NCBI RefSeq assembly: GCF_002095395.1
Contig: NZ_MJEI01000107.1
Location: 124,001 to 188,000 of the forward strand
Reading direction: 5' to 3'
Origin: Williamsia sp. 1135
GTDB taxonomy: Bacteria > Actinomycetota > Actinomycetes > Mycobacteriales > Mycobacteriaceae
Length of the DNA: 64,000 nt
In this document: piece by piece, positions 27,027 through 36,555 of the stretch
Position numbering within the stretch: the first letter of the stretch is position 1
Layout: each line of letters begins with the position of its first letter
Notes under the pieces: generated by a model
Database searches by the model: none
What the model was told of the DNA's origin: nothing
What the model saw: only the letters and a program-made list of their open reading frames with translations
Translations under genes and position numbers: made by a program

Positions 27027-28247
27027 GACGAAGATCCTGGCAGACGATCCGACTGCGGAGGGTGATCGAGGTCGGGCGTCGGGAGTTCGGCGACCACCTC
27101 CCAGCGGGAGTCGGTGATCCTGACGTCCACTGTGCCGCCGACCGAACCCGCACGTACCCGCATGTTCGCGATGCCGTGGCCGTCGACCCGATCCGGAAGC
27201 GCGACATCCGGCCCCACAGTGTTCGACACCGATACCAATGCCGACGAAGTTCTCTGGCACACAGTGACATCGACGTCTGCACCCGGGCTGTGGGTGGCGA
27301 CGTTGGTCAGGGCCTGCTGGATGATCCGGTATGCCACGATGGTGCTTGCCGGGGAGAGCCGGGTCGTCGCGACATGCATGTCGACGGTCGACCCGCATGC
27401 GCGGGCGGTATCGGCCAGTCGGTCGATGCGGTCGAGGTTTGCTGTGACGGCGGTATCGAGATCATCTGGACCCGATAGCAATTCGATCATCGTGCGCATC
27501 TCGCGAAGCGCTTCGACGCTCGACGCTCGACGACCGCACCGACCGCACCGACCGCAACACCGAATCACGAACATTGCCGTCGGTGGTCTCGAGCGCCGCG
27601 GCCGATTGCAGTGCGATGCCCGACAACTGGCTCGCGACGACGTCGTGGAGATCACGAGCGAGCCTGCGCCGCTCGGCGGCGACCGCCACCTCTTGGTCGC
27701 GGGTCGCCAGCGCCTCGACTGCGCGCGCTCGATCACGTTCACTCTCGGCGGCCATCTGGTGCTGCCTGATGGCGTGGCCGTACGACGCCGGAGAGGCGAT
27801 GAGAGCGGTGACGAGCAACATGGCCAGCAACGCCACCCGCCAGTCGCCGGAACCCGTCAGGGCCACCACGAGCACGACGGCGGCGACCAGCCAGTTCACC
27901 AGCAGCATGACCCGTCGTAGCCGGTCGGAACCGTACCTGGCCACGGCGTAGACCACGTCGGAGTAGACGATCCACACGGCGATGGTCGGACCGCAGAACG
28001 CATCGATGGCCAGGGCTGCGACAACACCTGTGAATGCGATCGCCGGCCGGGTAGAACGCCACCCCTGAGAGCAACAGGCAACAGCCAAGGTGACCAGCGG
28101 AAGCCACTGCGGCAGAGCGGTGTTGAGGGCAGTTGCCCCGAAAAAGTACCGGAGATCGCCGATGTACAACACAATGCCGGCGACGAAGAACGCGGCCGCT
28201 ACGCCGAGATCTCGCTGCCGGTCCGGATCGATCCGTGCCCGTGTCAT
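27023..28247 (-). pseudogene. HisKA_3-type sensor histidine kinase, frameshifted by a 7-bp duplication
   Basis: The first part (28247 to about 27530) has an N-terminal sensor region with several transmembrane helices, then a HisKA_3 dimerisation domain with the phospho-acceptor His in RRLARDLHDVVASQLSG. The second part lies in another frame: EALREMRTMIELLSG, the HATPase N-box ALTNVATHSPGA and the G-box GHGIANMRVRAGSVGG. The switch falls exactly on a tandem duplication of seven bases (CGACGCT, 27514-27527); removing one copy restores a continuous kinase. The start at ATG 28247 follows GGAGGT. It overlaps the response regulator start by ATGA. Confidence 0.85.
27514..27557. repeat. Short tandem repeats inside the histidine kinase gene
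   Basis: CGACGCT occurs twice at 27514-27520 and 27521-27527 and causes the frameshift. Next to it, the 9-bp unit CGACCGCAC occurs at 27531-27539 and 27540-27548, with a third copy differing by one base at 27549-27557. The 9-bp set is in frame and encodes Arg-Ser-Val repeats. Both sets are slippage-prone. Confidence 0.85.
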
Positions 28248-28367
28248 CACACCTCCAGGTATCCATCACAGCACAGCGCCGAGGAGGCGTCGTCATCCCG
28301 ATTGATGACCTCATCTCACCCGGGTGGCCGATGCGCCGACCATCTCGTCAGCCGCACACTCGACGGC

Positions 28368-28937
28368 ATGAACTCACCGATCCTGGTCGTCATCATCGGG
28401 TGCGAAGTCGGCTTCTGGGTAATGGTCTTCGCGGGCATGTGCCTGCGTTACCTGTTGCACCTGCGCACGATCTCCACGATTGTGCTCGCGGCTGTCCCCG
28501 TGCTCGACGCTCTACTGCTCGCCGCTGTGGCACTCGACATCCACCAGGGCAGTACGGTCGAGACGGTTCATCGGCTGGCGGGGGTCTATCTGGGCGTCAC
28601 CGTGGCTTTCGGGCACTCGGTCGTCACCTGGGCCGATGGCTGGTTCGCACACCGGTTTGCGGATGGGCCTGCGCCGGCGCGGGGTCCGAAGAAGGGGCAG
28701 GCGGCCTTCCGTCGGGAGGTGCGGGCGTTCGGGCAATGGATGTGCGCGGCAACGATATCCGGGATCACGGTCGTCGGGTTGGCACAGACGGTGGCCGATC
28801 CCGAACAGGCTTCAGCGCTCTACGGAGTGTTTCCGACGCTGGGCGTCATCACCGTCCTCTGGTTGCTGACCGGCCCGGTGTGGGCGCTGTTCGACATCGG
28901 GGAGCGGAAGCCGCGCAAGATCTCAGACCCGGCGTGA
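28368..28937 (+). CDS. Multi-pass membrane protein of unknown function
   Basis: A 189-residue protein with about five hydrophobic helices (for example VVIIGCEVGFWVMVFAG, STIVLAAVPVLDALLLAAVA, LAGVYLGVTVAFGHSVV, GVITVLWLLTGPVWALF) and a basic cytoplasmic loop PARGPKKGQ. I do not recognise a family. It is divergent from the broken two-component system, about 120 bases away, and could be one of its targets; this is inference from position only. The ATG was chosen as the first Met before the first helix. Confidence 0.78.
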   Translation: MNSPILVVIIGCEVGFWVMVFAGMCLRYLLHLRTISTIVLAAVPVLDALLLAAVALDIHQGSTVETVHRLAGVYLGVTVAFGHSVVTWADGWFAHRFADGPAPARGPKKGQAAFRREVRAFGQWMCAATISGITVVGLAQTVADPEQASALYGVFPTLGVITVLWLLTGPVWALFDIGERKPRKISDPA

Positions 28938-28959
28938 CGTCGTAGCGGTCGGCTCGCGA

Positions 28960-30039
28960 TCAGCAATCGCAGCAATCACAACAGTCGCAGCAATCACAGT
29001 TGCATCCCTTGCAGGCGCTCTGATGACGTTTGCCATTACAGGGGTTGGTGTGATCGGCACAGCACGCGTATCCGGTGCAGTACACGCCCATCCACGGCAG
29101 GATGCGCCGGTGGAAGGGTGGCAGGGGAGGGCGATTCGGTGGACGCGTGGGTGGGCCGGGAGTGGTGAAGACAGCTTCTGTGTGACGACCGAAGACCCGG
29201 GTCATCGCACGCTCTAGCCCACCGAGCACCAACAACCGAAGGAGCCGATCGTCGCGCAACACCAGCGTATCGGTGGCGGCGCGAATCGCCGAGATCAATC
29301 GCCTACAGTCCTCTCCCGCCCTCTCGAAACTGGTTCCCGTCGCTGTCAAGGGATTGAAGTCACCTGTCGTGCGGTCCTTTTCGAGATCCTCGGCGGCGTC
29401 GAGCAGGTGTGCGCAGCGGCCGAAGTCGGAACCGATCCGCTCGAGCGCAGCTCGATTCTCCGGTACCCCGGCCAGGTCCGCGGTAGCGGCGAACACCGCG
29501 CCCGCCGCGCGAGCGGCGCCGTCGGTGATCTCGTCGAGGCTCGCCCCACCCACTTCGACATCTGCTTGCCCCGCCAGATCGTCGAGTAACTCGCGGCCTC
29601 CGATGGCGGTCGTGATCTGGCCGTCGGCGAGCGCTTTGGCCCGGAGTCGTGGTCCCGCGAACCGGGCGCCGCGCGAACGCAGCGCGGAGGGTGTCGCCAG
29701 GCCGGCCCGCTGTTCGGCCAACACGTCGGCCGCTTTCGCAGACGCGAGCGTCAACGAGGTAGTCGCACCGAGGCGGACACTGAGCTCTGCCGGTGCGATG
29801 ACCTGAGCAGTACGCATCCCGCGCAGTGCGCACGGACCTGCGGTCACTGTGTTCGACGGCGATTGTCGTTGCGCATCAACGAGAATCGATACCACGATGG
29901 CGTCCGTGTTGGTGGTCAGCCGCGCGAGCTGGCCGTGATCGTCGCGTAGTGACAGACACACGCCACACATGTGAGCGCGCCATTGCGCCCCCAACTCCGA
30001 GTCGAGATGGGTCATACAGGGGCTCAGGACGCCGAACAT
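28960..30039 (-). CDS. DUF5685 family protein with Cys-rich tail
   Basis: A 359-residue protein that starts MFGVLSPC, followed by HMCGVCLSLRDDHG, the Cys-containing signature of DUF5685. The centre is helical and has LLDAAEDLEKD, reminiscent of isoprenoid/phytoene-type folds in shape only. The C-terminus is unusual: after a Pro-rich linker come YCTGYACCADHTNPC and then a repeat-built tail of alternating Cys, Asp and Asn with about ten cysteines in the last 18 residues. The ATG at 30039 fits the family start. Similar tails could bind metal or an iron-sulfur cluster. Function unknown. Confidence 0.82.
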   Translation of the reverse strand: MFGVLSPCMTHLDSELGAQWRAHMCGVCLSLRDDHGQLARLTTNTDAIVVSILVDAQRQSPSNTVTAGPCALRGMRTAQVIAPAELSVRLGATTSLTLASAKAADVLAEQRAGLATPSALRSRGARFAGPRLRAKALADGQITTAIGGRELLDDLAGQADVEVGGASLDEITDGAARAAGAVFAATADLAGVPENRAALERIGSDFGRCAHLLDAAEDLEKDRTTGDFNPLTATGTSFERAGEDCRRLISAIRAATDTLVLRDDRLLRLLVLGGLERAMTRVFGRHTEAVFTTPGPPTRPPNRPPLPPFHRRILPWMGVYCTGYACCADHTNPCNGKRHQSACKGCNCDCCDCCDCCDC

Positions 30040-30179
30040 GCAGACATACAAGCACAACGCAGCGCGCCGAGCCTGGCAGAAAGCAGGATTTAACCCATTT
30101 GATCGATGAGAATACGGATCAGCAGGCAGTGGGGCACTTTTGTGATGCCCGCGCACAGAGGCTTCTCGAGAGGAAACGC

Positions 30180-31064
30180 ATGTCATCAGAGTTCACGGTC
30201 CCGGCAGGTCGCGGCGTCCGGATCTCGGCAGTTCGCTGGGATCCCACGTCGGAAGCGGTCGGCGTGGTGGTGCTCGTACACGGCATGGGTGAGCACATCG
30301 GCCGGTACGAGGAGACCGCCCAGGCGCTCATCGACGATGGATATGTGGTCTTCGGTTACGACCACCGCGGTCATGGCCGATCACAGCTGGCCGGACGCGA
30401 ACTCGGGGATCTGGGCCCGGACGGCTGGGCCGGACTCGTCTCCGACATCGGGCGCGTCGTCGACACGGCACGCGGCGAGTTCCCGGACCTGCCGCTGATC
30501 CTGCTCGCCCACAGCATGGGGTCGTTCGCGACCCAGCAGTTCTTGCTCGACGGCGGGAGCGCGAAAGTCGATGCCGTGGTTCTCAGTGGCACTGCAGCCC
30601 TTGACGGGCTCGAACCCGCCTTGGATCTCGATGCCGAGCTGGACCTGTCGATGTTCAACGCGCCGTTCGCACCTGCCCGCACCGACTTCGACTGGTTGTC
30701 GAGGGATGAGAAGGTCGTGGACGCGTACGTTGCCGACCCGCTCTGTGGTTTCGGAATCGATCAGGAGTCGGGCCGAGAGATGTTCGTCGCCGCGCGCCGG
30801 ATCGCGGAGACCGCCGCGGTGGCGACGATCCGAGCTGATCTCCCGATTCTCATTGCCGTCGGCGATCGTGACCCGGTGAACGGAGGCGGGGGACTGGTCG
30901 ATCTGCTGGCAGCCCATTTCCGCGCGGGTGGTCTCGAAGACGTCACGGTTCGGGTGTTCAAAGACGCCCGCCACGAGATCCTCAACGAAACCAACCGCAG
31001 CGAGGTGCGTGACGACCTTCTCGACTGGATGGCCACCGCCGTCGACAAAGGTGCCGACGAGTAG
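30180..31064 (+). CDS. Monoacylglycerol-lipase-like alpha/beta hydrolase
   Basis: A 294-residue alpha/beta hydrolase of the serine aminopeptidase S33/MGL group. The oxyanion segment is VLVHGMGEHIGRY, then GYDHRGHGRS. The nucleophile elbow is LLAHSMGSFA, the Asp lies in VGDRDPV and the catalytic His in DARHEIL, giving a complete triad. The closest named family is the mycobacterial monoacylglycerol lipase Rv0183, which hydrolyses monoacylglycerols outside or at the cell surface. No signal peptide is visible. A GAGAGGA lies about 5 bases before the ATG. Its stop codon sits in the loop of a 16-bp terminator. Confidence 0.87.
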   Translation: MSSEFTVPAGRGVRISAVRWDPTSEAVGVVVLVHGMGEHIGRYEETAQALIDDGYVVFGYDHRGHGRSQLAGRELGDLGPDGWAGLVSDIGRVVDTARGEFPDLPLILLAHSMGSFATQQFLLDGGSAKVDAVVLSGTAALDGLEPALDLDAELDLSMFNAPFAPARTDFDWLSRDEKVVDAYVADPLCGFGIDQESGREMFVAARRIAETAAVATIRADLPILIAVGDRDPVNGGGGLVDLLAAHFRAGGLEDVTVRVFKDARHEILNETNRSEVRDDLLDWMATAVDKGADE

Positions 31065-31079
31065 TCGGCACCTTTGTCG
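31043..31079. terminator. Strong bidirectional terminator between lipase and sigA
   Basis: A perfect 16-bp stem (CGACAAAGGTGCCGAC and complement) with a 5-base loop, overlapping the lipase stop codon. sigA ends just 19 bases further on, convergently, so the same hairpin serves both genes. Confidence 0.87.
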
Positions 31080-31097
31080 GTTCGTTCGGGGGAGAGG

Positions 31098-32480
<1,383 letters not shown>

Positions 32481-32545
32481 GTACGACCTTTCGGGCTATC
32501 TATCGTGACATCGCACCGGTGGTTTACGTCGCGGTGGCGGTGTCA

Positions 32546-32564
32546 CGCCGAGTCTCACTCGGCG
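32546..32564. terminator. Hairpin between ppgK and sigA
   Basis: An 8-bp stem (CGCCGAGT and ACTCGGCG) with a 3-base loop lies 58 bases downstream of the ppgK stop and upstream of sigA. It probably ends the ppgK transcript before the sigA promoter region. Confidence 0.6.
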
Positions 32565-32621
32565 AAGCTGGGGGCTTTGGGGTGACCGGGGTGGCCGGCC
32601 TGGATGCCATTGTAACGGCAC

Positions 32622-33416
32622 CTACGGGCGTAACCCTGCTTCCACTGCCATAGCCGCCCCGACAATGCCCGCCGTATTCAGCAAAGTTGCCGGTACGACA
32701 GGCGTCTGATTGGTCAGATGCGGGATCCATTTGTGTGACTTTCGGCTGATTCCACCGCCTGCGATGAACACCTCGGGCCAGAACAGGGCCTCATAGGCCG
32801 ACAGCACTTTCGACACCTCGACCGCCCATTTGGTGTAGGACATGTCCTTGTTCTCTTTGACCTTGGACGACGCCTGGTGTTCGGCCTCTTTCCCGTCGAC
32901 CTCCATGTGACCGAGTTCTGTGTTCGGGATGAGTGTGCCGCCGAACATGATCGCCGAGCCGATTCCGGTACCGAAGGTCAGGAGCATCACCACGCCCTTG
33001 TAGTCCTTGCCCGCGCCGTAGCGGTCCTCGGCCATGCCCGCGGCGTCGGCATCGTTGAGGACCGACAGCTGCCGGTCTCCGAGCTGTTCTCCGAGCAGCT
33101 TGTAGACGTCGGTCCCGATCCACCCCTTGTCGATGTTCGCCGCTGTGCGGGCGACCCCGCCGGTGATCACGGCGGGGAGGGTGACGCCGACGGGTCCCTT
33201 CCAATCGAAGTGATCGACGACCTCGCGGATGCCGCCGGCCACGGCCTCGGGGGTCGCGGGCTGGGGGGTGAGGACCTTGAAGCGTTCTCCGACGAGGTCG
33301 CCGGTGACGAGGTCGACGATCCCGCCCTTTATCCCCGAGCCTCCGACGTCGATACCGAATCCGTGTTGTGCGATGTCGGGCAGGGACTCGGTGGAAACCC
33401 CGGATTCACTGGACAC
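32622..33416 (-). CDS. ppgK: Polyphosphate glucokinase
   Basis: A 264-residue ROK-family kinase. The phosphate-1 motif is GIDVGGSGIKGGIVD near residue 20. VLNDADAAGMAE follows, then the second phosphate motif LLTFGTGIGSA, with LGHMEVDGKEAE after it. Actinobacterial PPGK phosphorylates glucose using polyphosphate or ATP. The GTG start has GAGGAG about 7 bases upstream. It is divergent from suhB and lies upstream of sigA on the same strand, as in mycobacteria (Rv2702-Rv2703). Confidence 0.95.
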   Translation of the reverse strand: MSSESGVSTESLPDIAQHGFGIDVGGSGIKGGIVDLVTGDLVGERFKVLTPQPATPEAVAGGIREVVDHFDWKGPVGVTLPAVITGGVARTAANIDKGWIGTDVYKLLGEQLGDRQLSVLNDADAAGMAEDRYGAGKDYKGVVMLLTFGTGIGSAIMFGGTLIPNTELGHMEVDGKEAEHQASSKVKENKDMSYTKWAVEVSKVLSAYEALFWPEVFIAGGGISRKSHKWIPHLTNQTPVVPATLLNTAGIVGAAMAVEAGLRP

Positions 33417-33633
33417 GTGGACAACTCCTCAGCTCGAAGTGACGGCACACGCCCGATGGGGCGTCGTCATTCAGGCTAGTCAGCGGGTGCCGGTTCTGCG
33501 CGACGTCTGCCGGATCGGTGTGAGCAATCGACGGCGACCTCCTGTCATCGCCCTCGGCGTAGACGGGTCGATCCGGCCCCGGCGTTGGCGGGCCGACACC
33601 GCGCAGCGGCGGGTCGTGTGCTCACATGTACTG

Positions 33634-34494
33634 GTGTCCACCACAGATCCGGCAGAGCTGACCGCCGTCGCGGTACGGGTTGCCGAGAAGGCAGCCGAAC
33701 ACGTTCGCACGCGACGGCCGGAGGTGTTCGGGTCTGAGGTCGCGGAAGGGTCTGTGCCGCAGGCCGTGTCGACGAAGAGCACCGACACCGATCCTGTCAC
33801 CATCGTCGACACGGAATCCGAGACGCTGCTGCGTGATCTGCTGGCGGAACTGCGGCCCGGTGATGCCGTCCTCGGCGAGGAGGAGGGTGGTTCGATCGCC
33901 GTCCCCGCGGGGGTGCGATGGGTCGTCGACCCGATCGATGGCACCGTCAACTTCCTCTATGGCATCCCGGCCTACTCGGTGTCGGTCGGTGCCCAGGTCG
34001 AGGGTCGCACCGTGGCCGGCGCCGTGGTCGACGTGGCGCGCGGGATCACCTATTCGGCAACCCGCGGTGGCGGTGCGTTCTCGGACGACGGTCGTGGTCC
34101 TGTCAGATTGGCCTGCAACGGCATCGAGGACGTGGGGCTGGCCTTGGTCGCGACGGGCTTCGGGTACGCGTCGTCCCGGCGATCCGTCCAGGGGGCGCTG
34201 ATCGCCTCGCTGTTACCGCACATCCGCGACGTGAGACGAATCGGATCAGCGGCCCTGGATCTGTGCATGGTCGCCAGCGGAGCTGTGGATGCCCACTACG
34301 AGCACGGCCTCAGCCCGTGGGACTGGGCGGCGGGTTCGTTGATCGCCGAGGAGGCGGGCGCCGTGGTGCGGATACCTGCCGCGACCTCGCGCAGTCCACA
34401 GGGAGACGTGACCTTGGCGATGGCGCCGGGTATTGCGAGCGAGATGACCACTCTGCTGAGCGGCCTCGGCGCGCTGGACCCGATCCCGGCCTGA
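33634..34494 (+). CDS. suhB: Inositol monophosphatase SuhB
   Basis: A 286-residue member of the lithium-sensitive phosphatase family. The metal-binding motifs are VLGEEEGG, WVVDPIDGTVNFLYG near residue 91 and WDWAAGSLIAEEAG. It hydrolyses inositol 1-phosphate to myo-inositol, feeding phosphatidylinositol, mannoside and mycothiol synthesis. The GTG at 33634 was chosen because the upstream in-frame part is Arg-rich and unlike the family. It is convergent with cei, 25 bases apart. Confidence 0.93.
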   Translation: MSTTDPAELTAVAVRVAEKAAEHVRTRRPEVFGSEVAEGSVPQAVSTKSTDTDPVTIVDTESETLLRDLLAELRPGDAVLGEEEGGSIAVPAGVRWVVDPIDGTVNFLYGIPAYSVSVGAQVEGRTVAGAVVDVARGITYSATRGGGAFSDDGRGPVRLACNGIEDVGLALVATGFGYASSRRSVQGALIASLLPHIRDVRRIGSAALDLCMVASGAVDAHYEHGLSPWDWAAGSLIAEEAGAVVRIPAATSRSPQGDVTLAMAPGIASEMTTLLSGLGALDPIPA

Positions 34495-34519
34495 ACCCCG
34501 GCCCGCGTCGTATCGGCCG

Positions 34520-35200
34520 TCAGCAGGACGCTTCGTGGACCGCCGCGATGACGGCAGGGTCGGCGCCGGTGTTGGGGTCCTGCGGGTTGGCCGCCCGGAG
34601 GGTGTCGAGGACGGCAAGTGCGTCCTGGTTCTGCTCGGACTCGCTGAAGTGTTCACCGATCGACAGGTCGACCCCGTTGCCGGGACGTCCATCGTTGATG
34701 AGTTCGGTGCACGGGGCCGCGATCCACAGGGCCGCGGCAGCGGCCTTGCCGGCATCGCCGAAGCGGATCTGCCCGAAGCAATCCAGATTCTGGTCGGGGT
34801 AGAGGGTGTCGTCGCCGTACGCGGCCTCGGGGGCGGCCTGGAAGCCGAGTGATGTCAGATCGTCGAGAACGGTCTGGGCCTTGCCCTGCTCGTCGGTGGC
34901 ATTCAGGACGCGGATCTGAAAACTCGCCAGGGCCGCCGGTGGTACCTGCAACATCTCGTCGCGGCCGGCGGTGGTCCCGACTGGGGGCGCGGCGACATCG
35001 GGCGCCGCAGAGGGCGCGGGAGGTGACGGGCAATCGGTGGGTGCAGCGGTTGCCTCGGAGGTCGACAGCGCGCTGATCCACACGAGCGCGGCGATGAGCG
35101 TGAGCACCACCGCGACGATGACGGCGGGAAGGTAGCGCCGGCGGCGGAAGGGCCGGCCGCGGTCATCGGTGGGATAGCCATAGGTGATCTGGGAAACCAT
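34520..35200 (-). CDS. cei: Cell-envelope integrity protein Cei (LytR C-terminal domain)
   Basis: A 226-residue membrane-anchored protein. A short basic cytoplasmic N-terminus (RGRPFRRRRY) precedes one transmembrane helix (LPAVIVAVVLTLIAALVWISAL), then a Pro/Ala linker and a LytR_C-like domain (FQIRVLNATDEQGKAQTVLD, then ALWIAAP). It matches mycobacterial Cei (Rv2700), needed for envelope integrity and virulence. Four cysteines occur in the external domain, which could pair. The extra-cytoplasmic domain may contact peptidoglycan-arabinogalactan ligases, which is inference. Confidence 0.9.
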   Translation of the reverse strand: MVSQITYGYPTDDRGRPFRRRRYLPAVIVAVVLTLIAALVWISALSTSEATAAPTDCPSPPAPSAAPDVAAPPVGTTAGRDEMLQVPPAALASFQIRVLNATDEQGKAQTVLDDLTSLGFQAAPEAAYGDDTLYPDQNLDCFGQIRFGDAGKAAAAALWIAAPCTELINDGRPGNGVDLSIGEHFSESEQNQDALAVLDTLRAANPQDPNTGADPAVIAAVHEASC

Positions 35201-35625
35201 GGGTTCTCGAGATGCCTTCCGCCGGAGATGTGCACGAGCGAGTCAACTGTAAACGTATGCCGCCCACCGACGGCGCCAACCGGCGTCGGGTGGCCGGGTG
35301 TCGCCGGTTGGCCTCCGTGGGGCGTTCTCGGTTCAGACGGCTGGGGAATGTTCTCGCGCCCGTGTTGTTGTTGACTCTGAGAGGCAGCTGGGCTAGGCTT
35401 CGGCCGCCTCGGATTGGATAGCTTGAAATTCGGACTACCGATCAACTGTGGCGAAAATCACAAAATCCATGCCTGGCAGTGCAACGAATAGCCCTCGATG
35501 GGTCGTTGTCCCAAGGGCATTGTCGCGGACTTTGCAAAAGGGGAAGTGCGCGGCTTGTTGGGACTTTTGGAACCCGCTCACATCGGGAACCCGAAGTCGC
35601 AGGTGCTTCTACATAAGGCGGAATT
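35201..35625. promoter_or_regulatory. Gene-free region: promoters and long leader before the DUF4193 gene
   Basis: This 425-base gap separates divergent cei and the DUF4193 gene. It is less GC-rich than the rest of the window. A strong promoter lies at 35371-35399 (TTGACT, 17 bases, TAGGCT). From the expected start near 35406, the mRNA would have about 220 bases of leader before the ATG at 35626. A 62-codon frame starting GTG at 35448 overlaps the DUF4193 start out of frame; it could be an upstream ORF or chance. No further gene is seen. Confidence 0.6.
35371..35399 (+). promoter_or_regulatory. Promoter of the DUF4193 gene
   Basis: TTGACT (35371-35376) and TAGGCT (35394-35399) are 17 bases apart, near-consensus for the housekeeping sigma factor. 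It is the clearest -35/-10 pair in the window. Confidence 0.75.
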
Positions 35626-35925
35626 ATGGCAACTGATTACGATGCGCCGCGGCGCACCGAATCCGATGAGGTCTCTGAGGACTCCCTCGAAGAGCTCAAG
35701 GCGCGACGAAGTGAGGCGCAGGCGGCCTCGGTTGATGTGGACGAAGGCGACACCGCCGAATCGTTCGAACTCCCGGGCGCTGACCTGTCGGGCGAGGAAC
35801 TATCGGTGCGGGTGATCCCCAAGCAGGCCGACGAGTTCACTTGCACCAGTTGCTTCCTCGTATATCACCGCAGCCGTCTGGCGACGGAGAACGGGAACTC
35901 CCGGATCTGCGTCGACTGCGCCTGA
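35626..35925 (+). CDS. DUF4193 family small zinc-ribbon protein
   Basis: A 99-residue protein of the DUF4193 family (mycobacterial Rv2699c), highly conserved in actinobacteria. The acidic N-terminus (about 1-60) is followed by a C-terminal treble of cysteines, FTCTSCFLVYHRS and RICVDCA, giving a two-CxxC zinc site. The RBS AAGGCGG lies 5 bases before the ATG. It has a strong promoter and a long leader, so it is probably abundant. Function unknown; similar proteins are thought to touch RNA polymerase or the ribosome, which is not shown here. Confidence 0.9.
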   Translation: MATDYDAPRRTESDEVSEDSLEELKARRSEAQAASVDVDEGDTAESFELPGADLSGEELSVRVIPKQADEFTCTSCFLVYHRSRLATENGNSRICVDCA

Positions 35926-35971
35926 TCGCACGGTGGAAGAGGTGAATCGTCCAGTGGTCTGATTCATCTCG

Positions 35972-35991
35972 CGCCGCGTGGGGGCGCGGCG
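35972..35991. terminator. Hairpin terminator between DUF4193 and DUF3093 genes
   Basis: A 7-bp GC stem (CGCCGCG and CGCGGCG) with a 6-base loop sits between the two convergent stop codons. Confidence 0.65.
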
Positions 35992-35999
35992 GCAAGAAA

Positions 36000-36533
36000 C
36001 TATTGGCCCGAAGCCTCGGTGGCCGCGTCTGGCAAGCCCAGCGCGGCCACGAGCTTTTCCGGGTGACGGGTGCTGACCAACCAGTACGGAGTCGGGTCGT
36101 CTGGATCGTCGAGGACCAGCAACACCATCGTCTTCACCCAGAACTTGTGGACGAGGAACGCCGCCGGATCGAGCTGTCGTCCCATCGCCGCGCTCTTGGC
36201 GCTCGCGGGGATGACCGCCGCCCGGGCGATCATCGCAATCGGCAGGTGCGCCTTGTGCGCGAACAGCTCGTCGCCGGACACCCACACCCGGGTTCGGCCC
36301 ATCGACCACAGCATCCAGATCACCAGCGGGGTGAGAACGGCGTAGGCGATCCAGCTCAGCGAGCTCTCGTGCAGCGAGAGCTGTATCTCGTAACCGAGGA
36401 TCCCGGTGACCACGACAGCGCCGAGCCACCACCACAGCGGCACGTGGAGGCGTTCGTCGAAATGGCCCGCGGCAGCGGTCGCCGGGGAGCCGGACGAGTC
36501 TCCGGCGGGGTCGGGTGATGGCAGAGGTGGCAC
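36000..36533 (-). CDS. DUF3093 family membrane protein
   Basis: A 177-residue protein with two central hydrophobic helices (WWWLGAVVVTGILGYEIQLSL, then LSWIAYAVLTPLVIWMLWSMG) and a soluble C-terminal domain with VLLVLDDPDDPTPYWLVSTRHPEKL. It matches DUF3093 (Rv2698). The GTG at 36533 was chosen because TACGCT lies six bases upstream, giving a leaderless start; this -10 overlaps that of dut on the other strand. Function unknown. Confidence 0.87.
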   Translation of the reverse strand: MPPLPSPDPAGDSSGSPATAAAGHFDERLHVPLWWWLGAVVVTGILGYEIQLSLHESSLSWIAYAVLTPLVIWMLWSMGRTRVWVSGDELFAHKAHLPIAMIARAAVIPASAKSAAMGRQLDPAAFLVHKFWVKTMVLLVLDDPDDPTPYWLVSTRHPEKLVAALGLPDAATEASGQ

Positions 36534-36539
36534 GGCGCC

Positions 36540-36549
36540 AGCGTAGTCT
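36540..36549. promoter_or_regulatory. Overlapping divergent -10 elements of dut and DUF3093 gene
   Basis: Ten bases carry two promoters. TAGTCT (36544-36549) is six bases before the dut GTG. On the other strand, TACGCT (36545-36540) is six bases before the DUF3093 GTG. They share the central TA. The entire gap between the two start codons is 22 bases. Confidence 0.65.
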
Positions 36550-36555
36550 TCCGGT

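Noticed and set aside
35448-35636. A 62-codon frame with GTG start in the DUF4193 leader
   Set aside because: It overlaps the real gene out of frame, has no clear ribosome site and no recognisable domain, so it is mentioned only as a possible upstream ORF.
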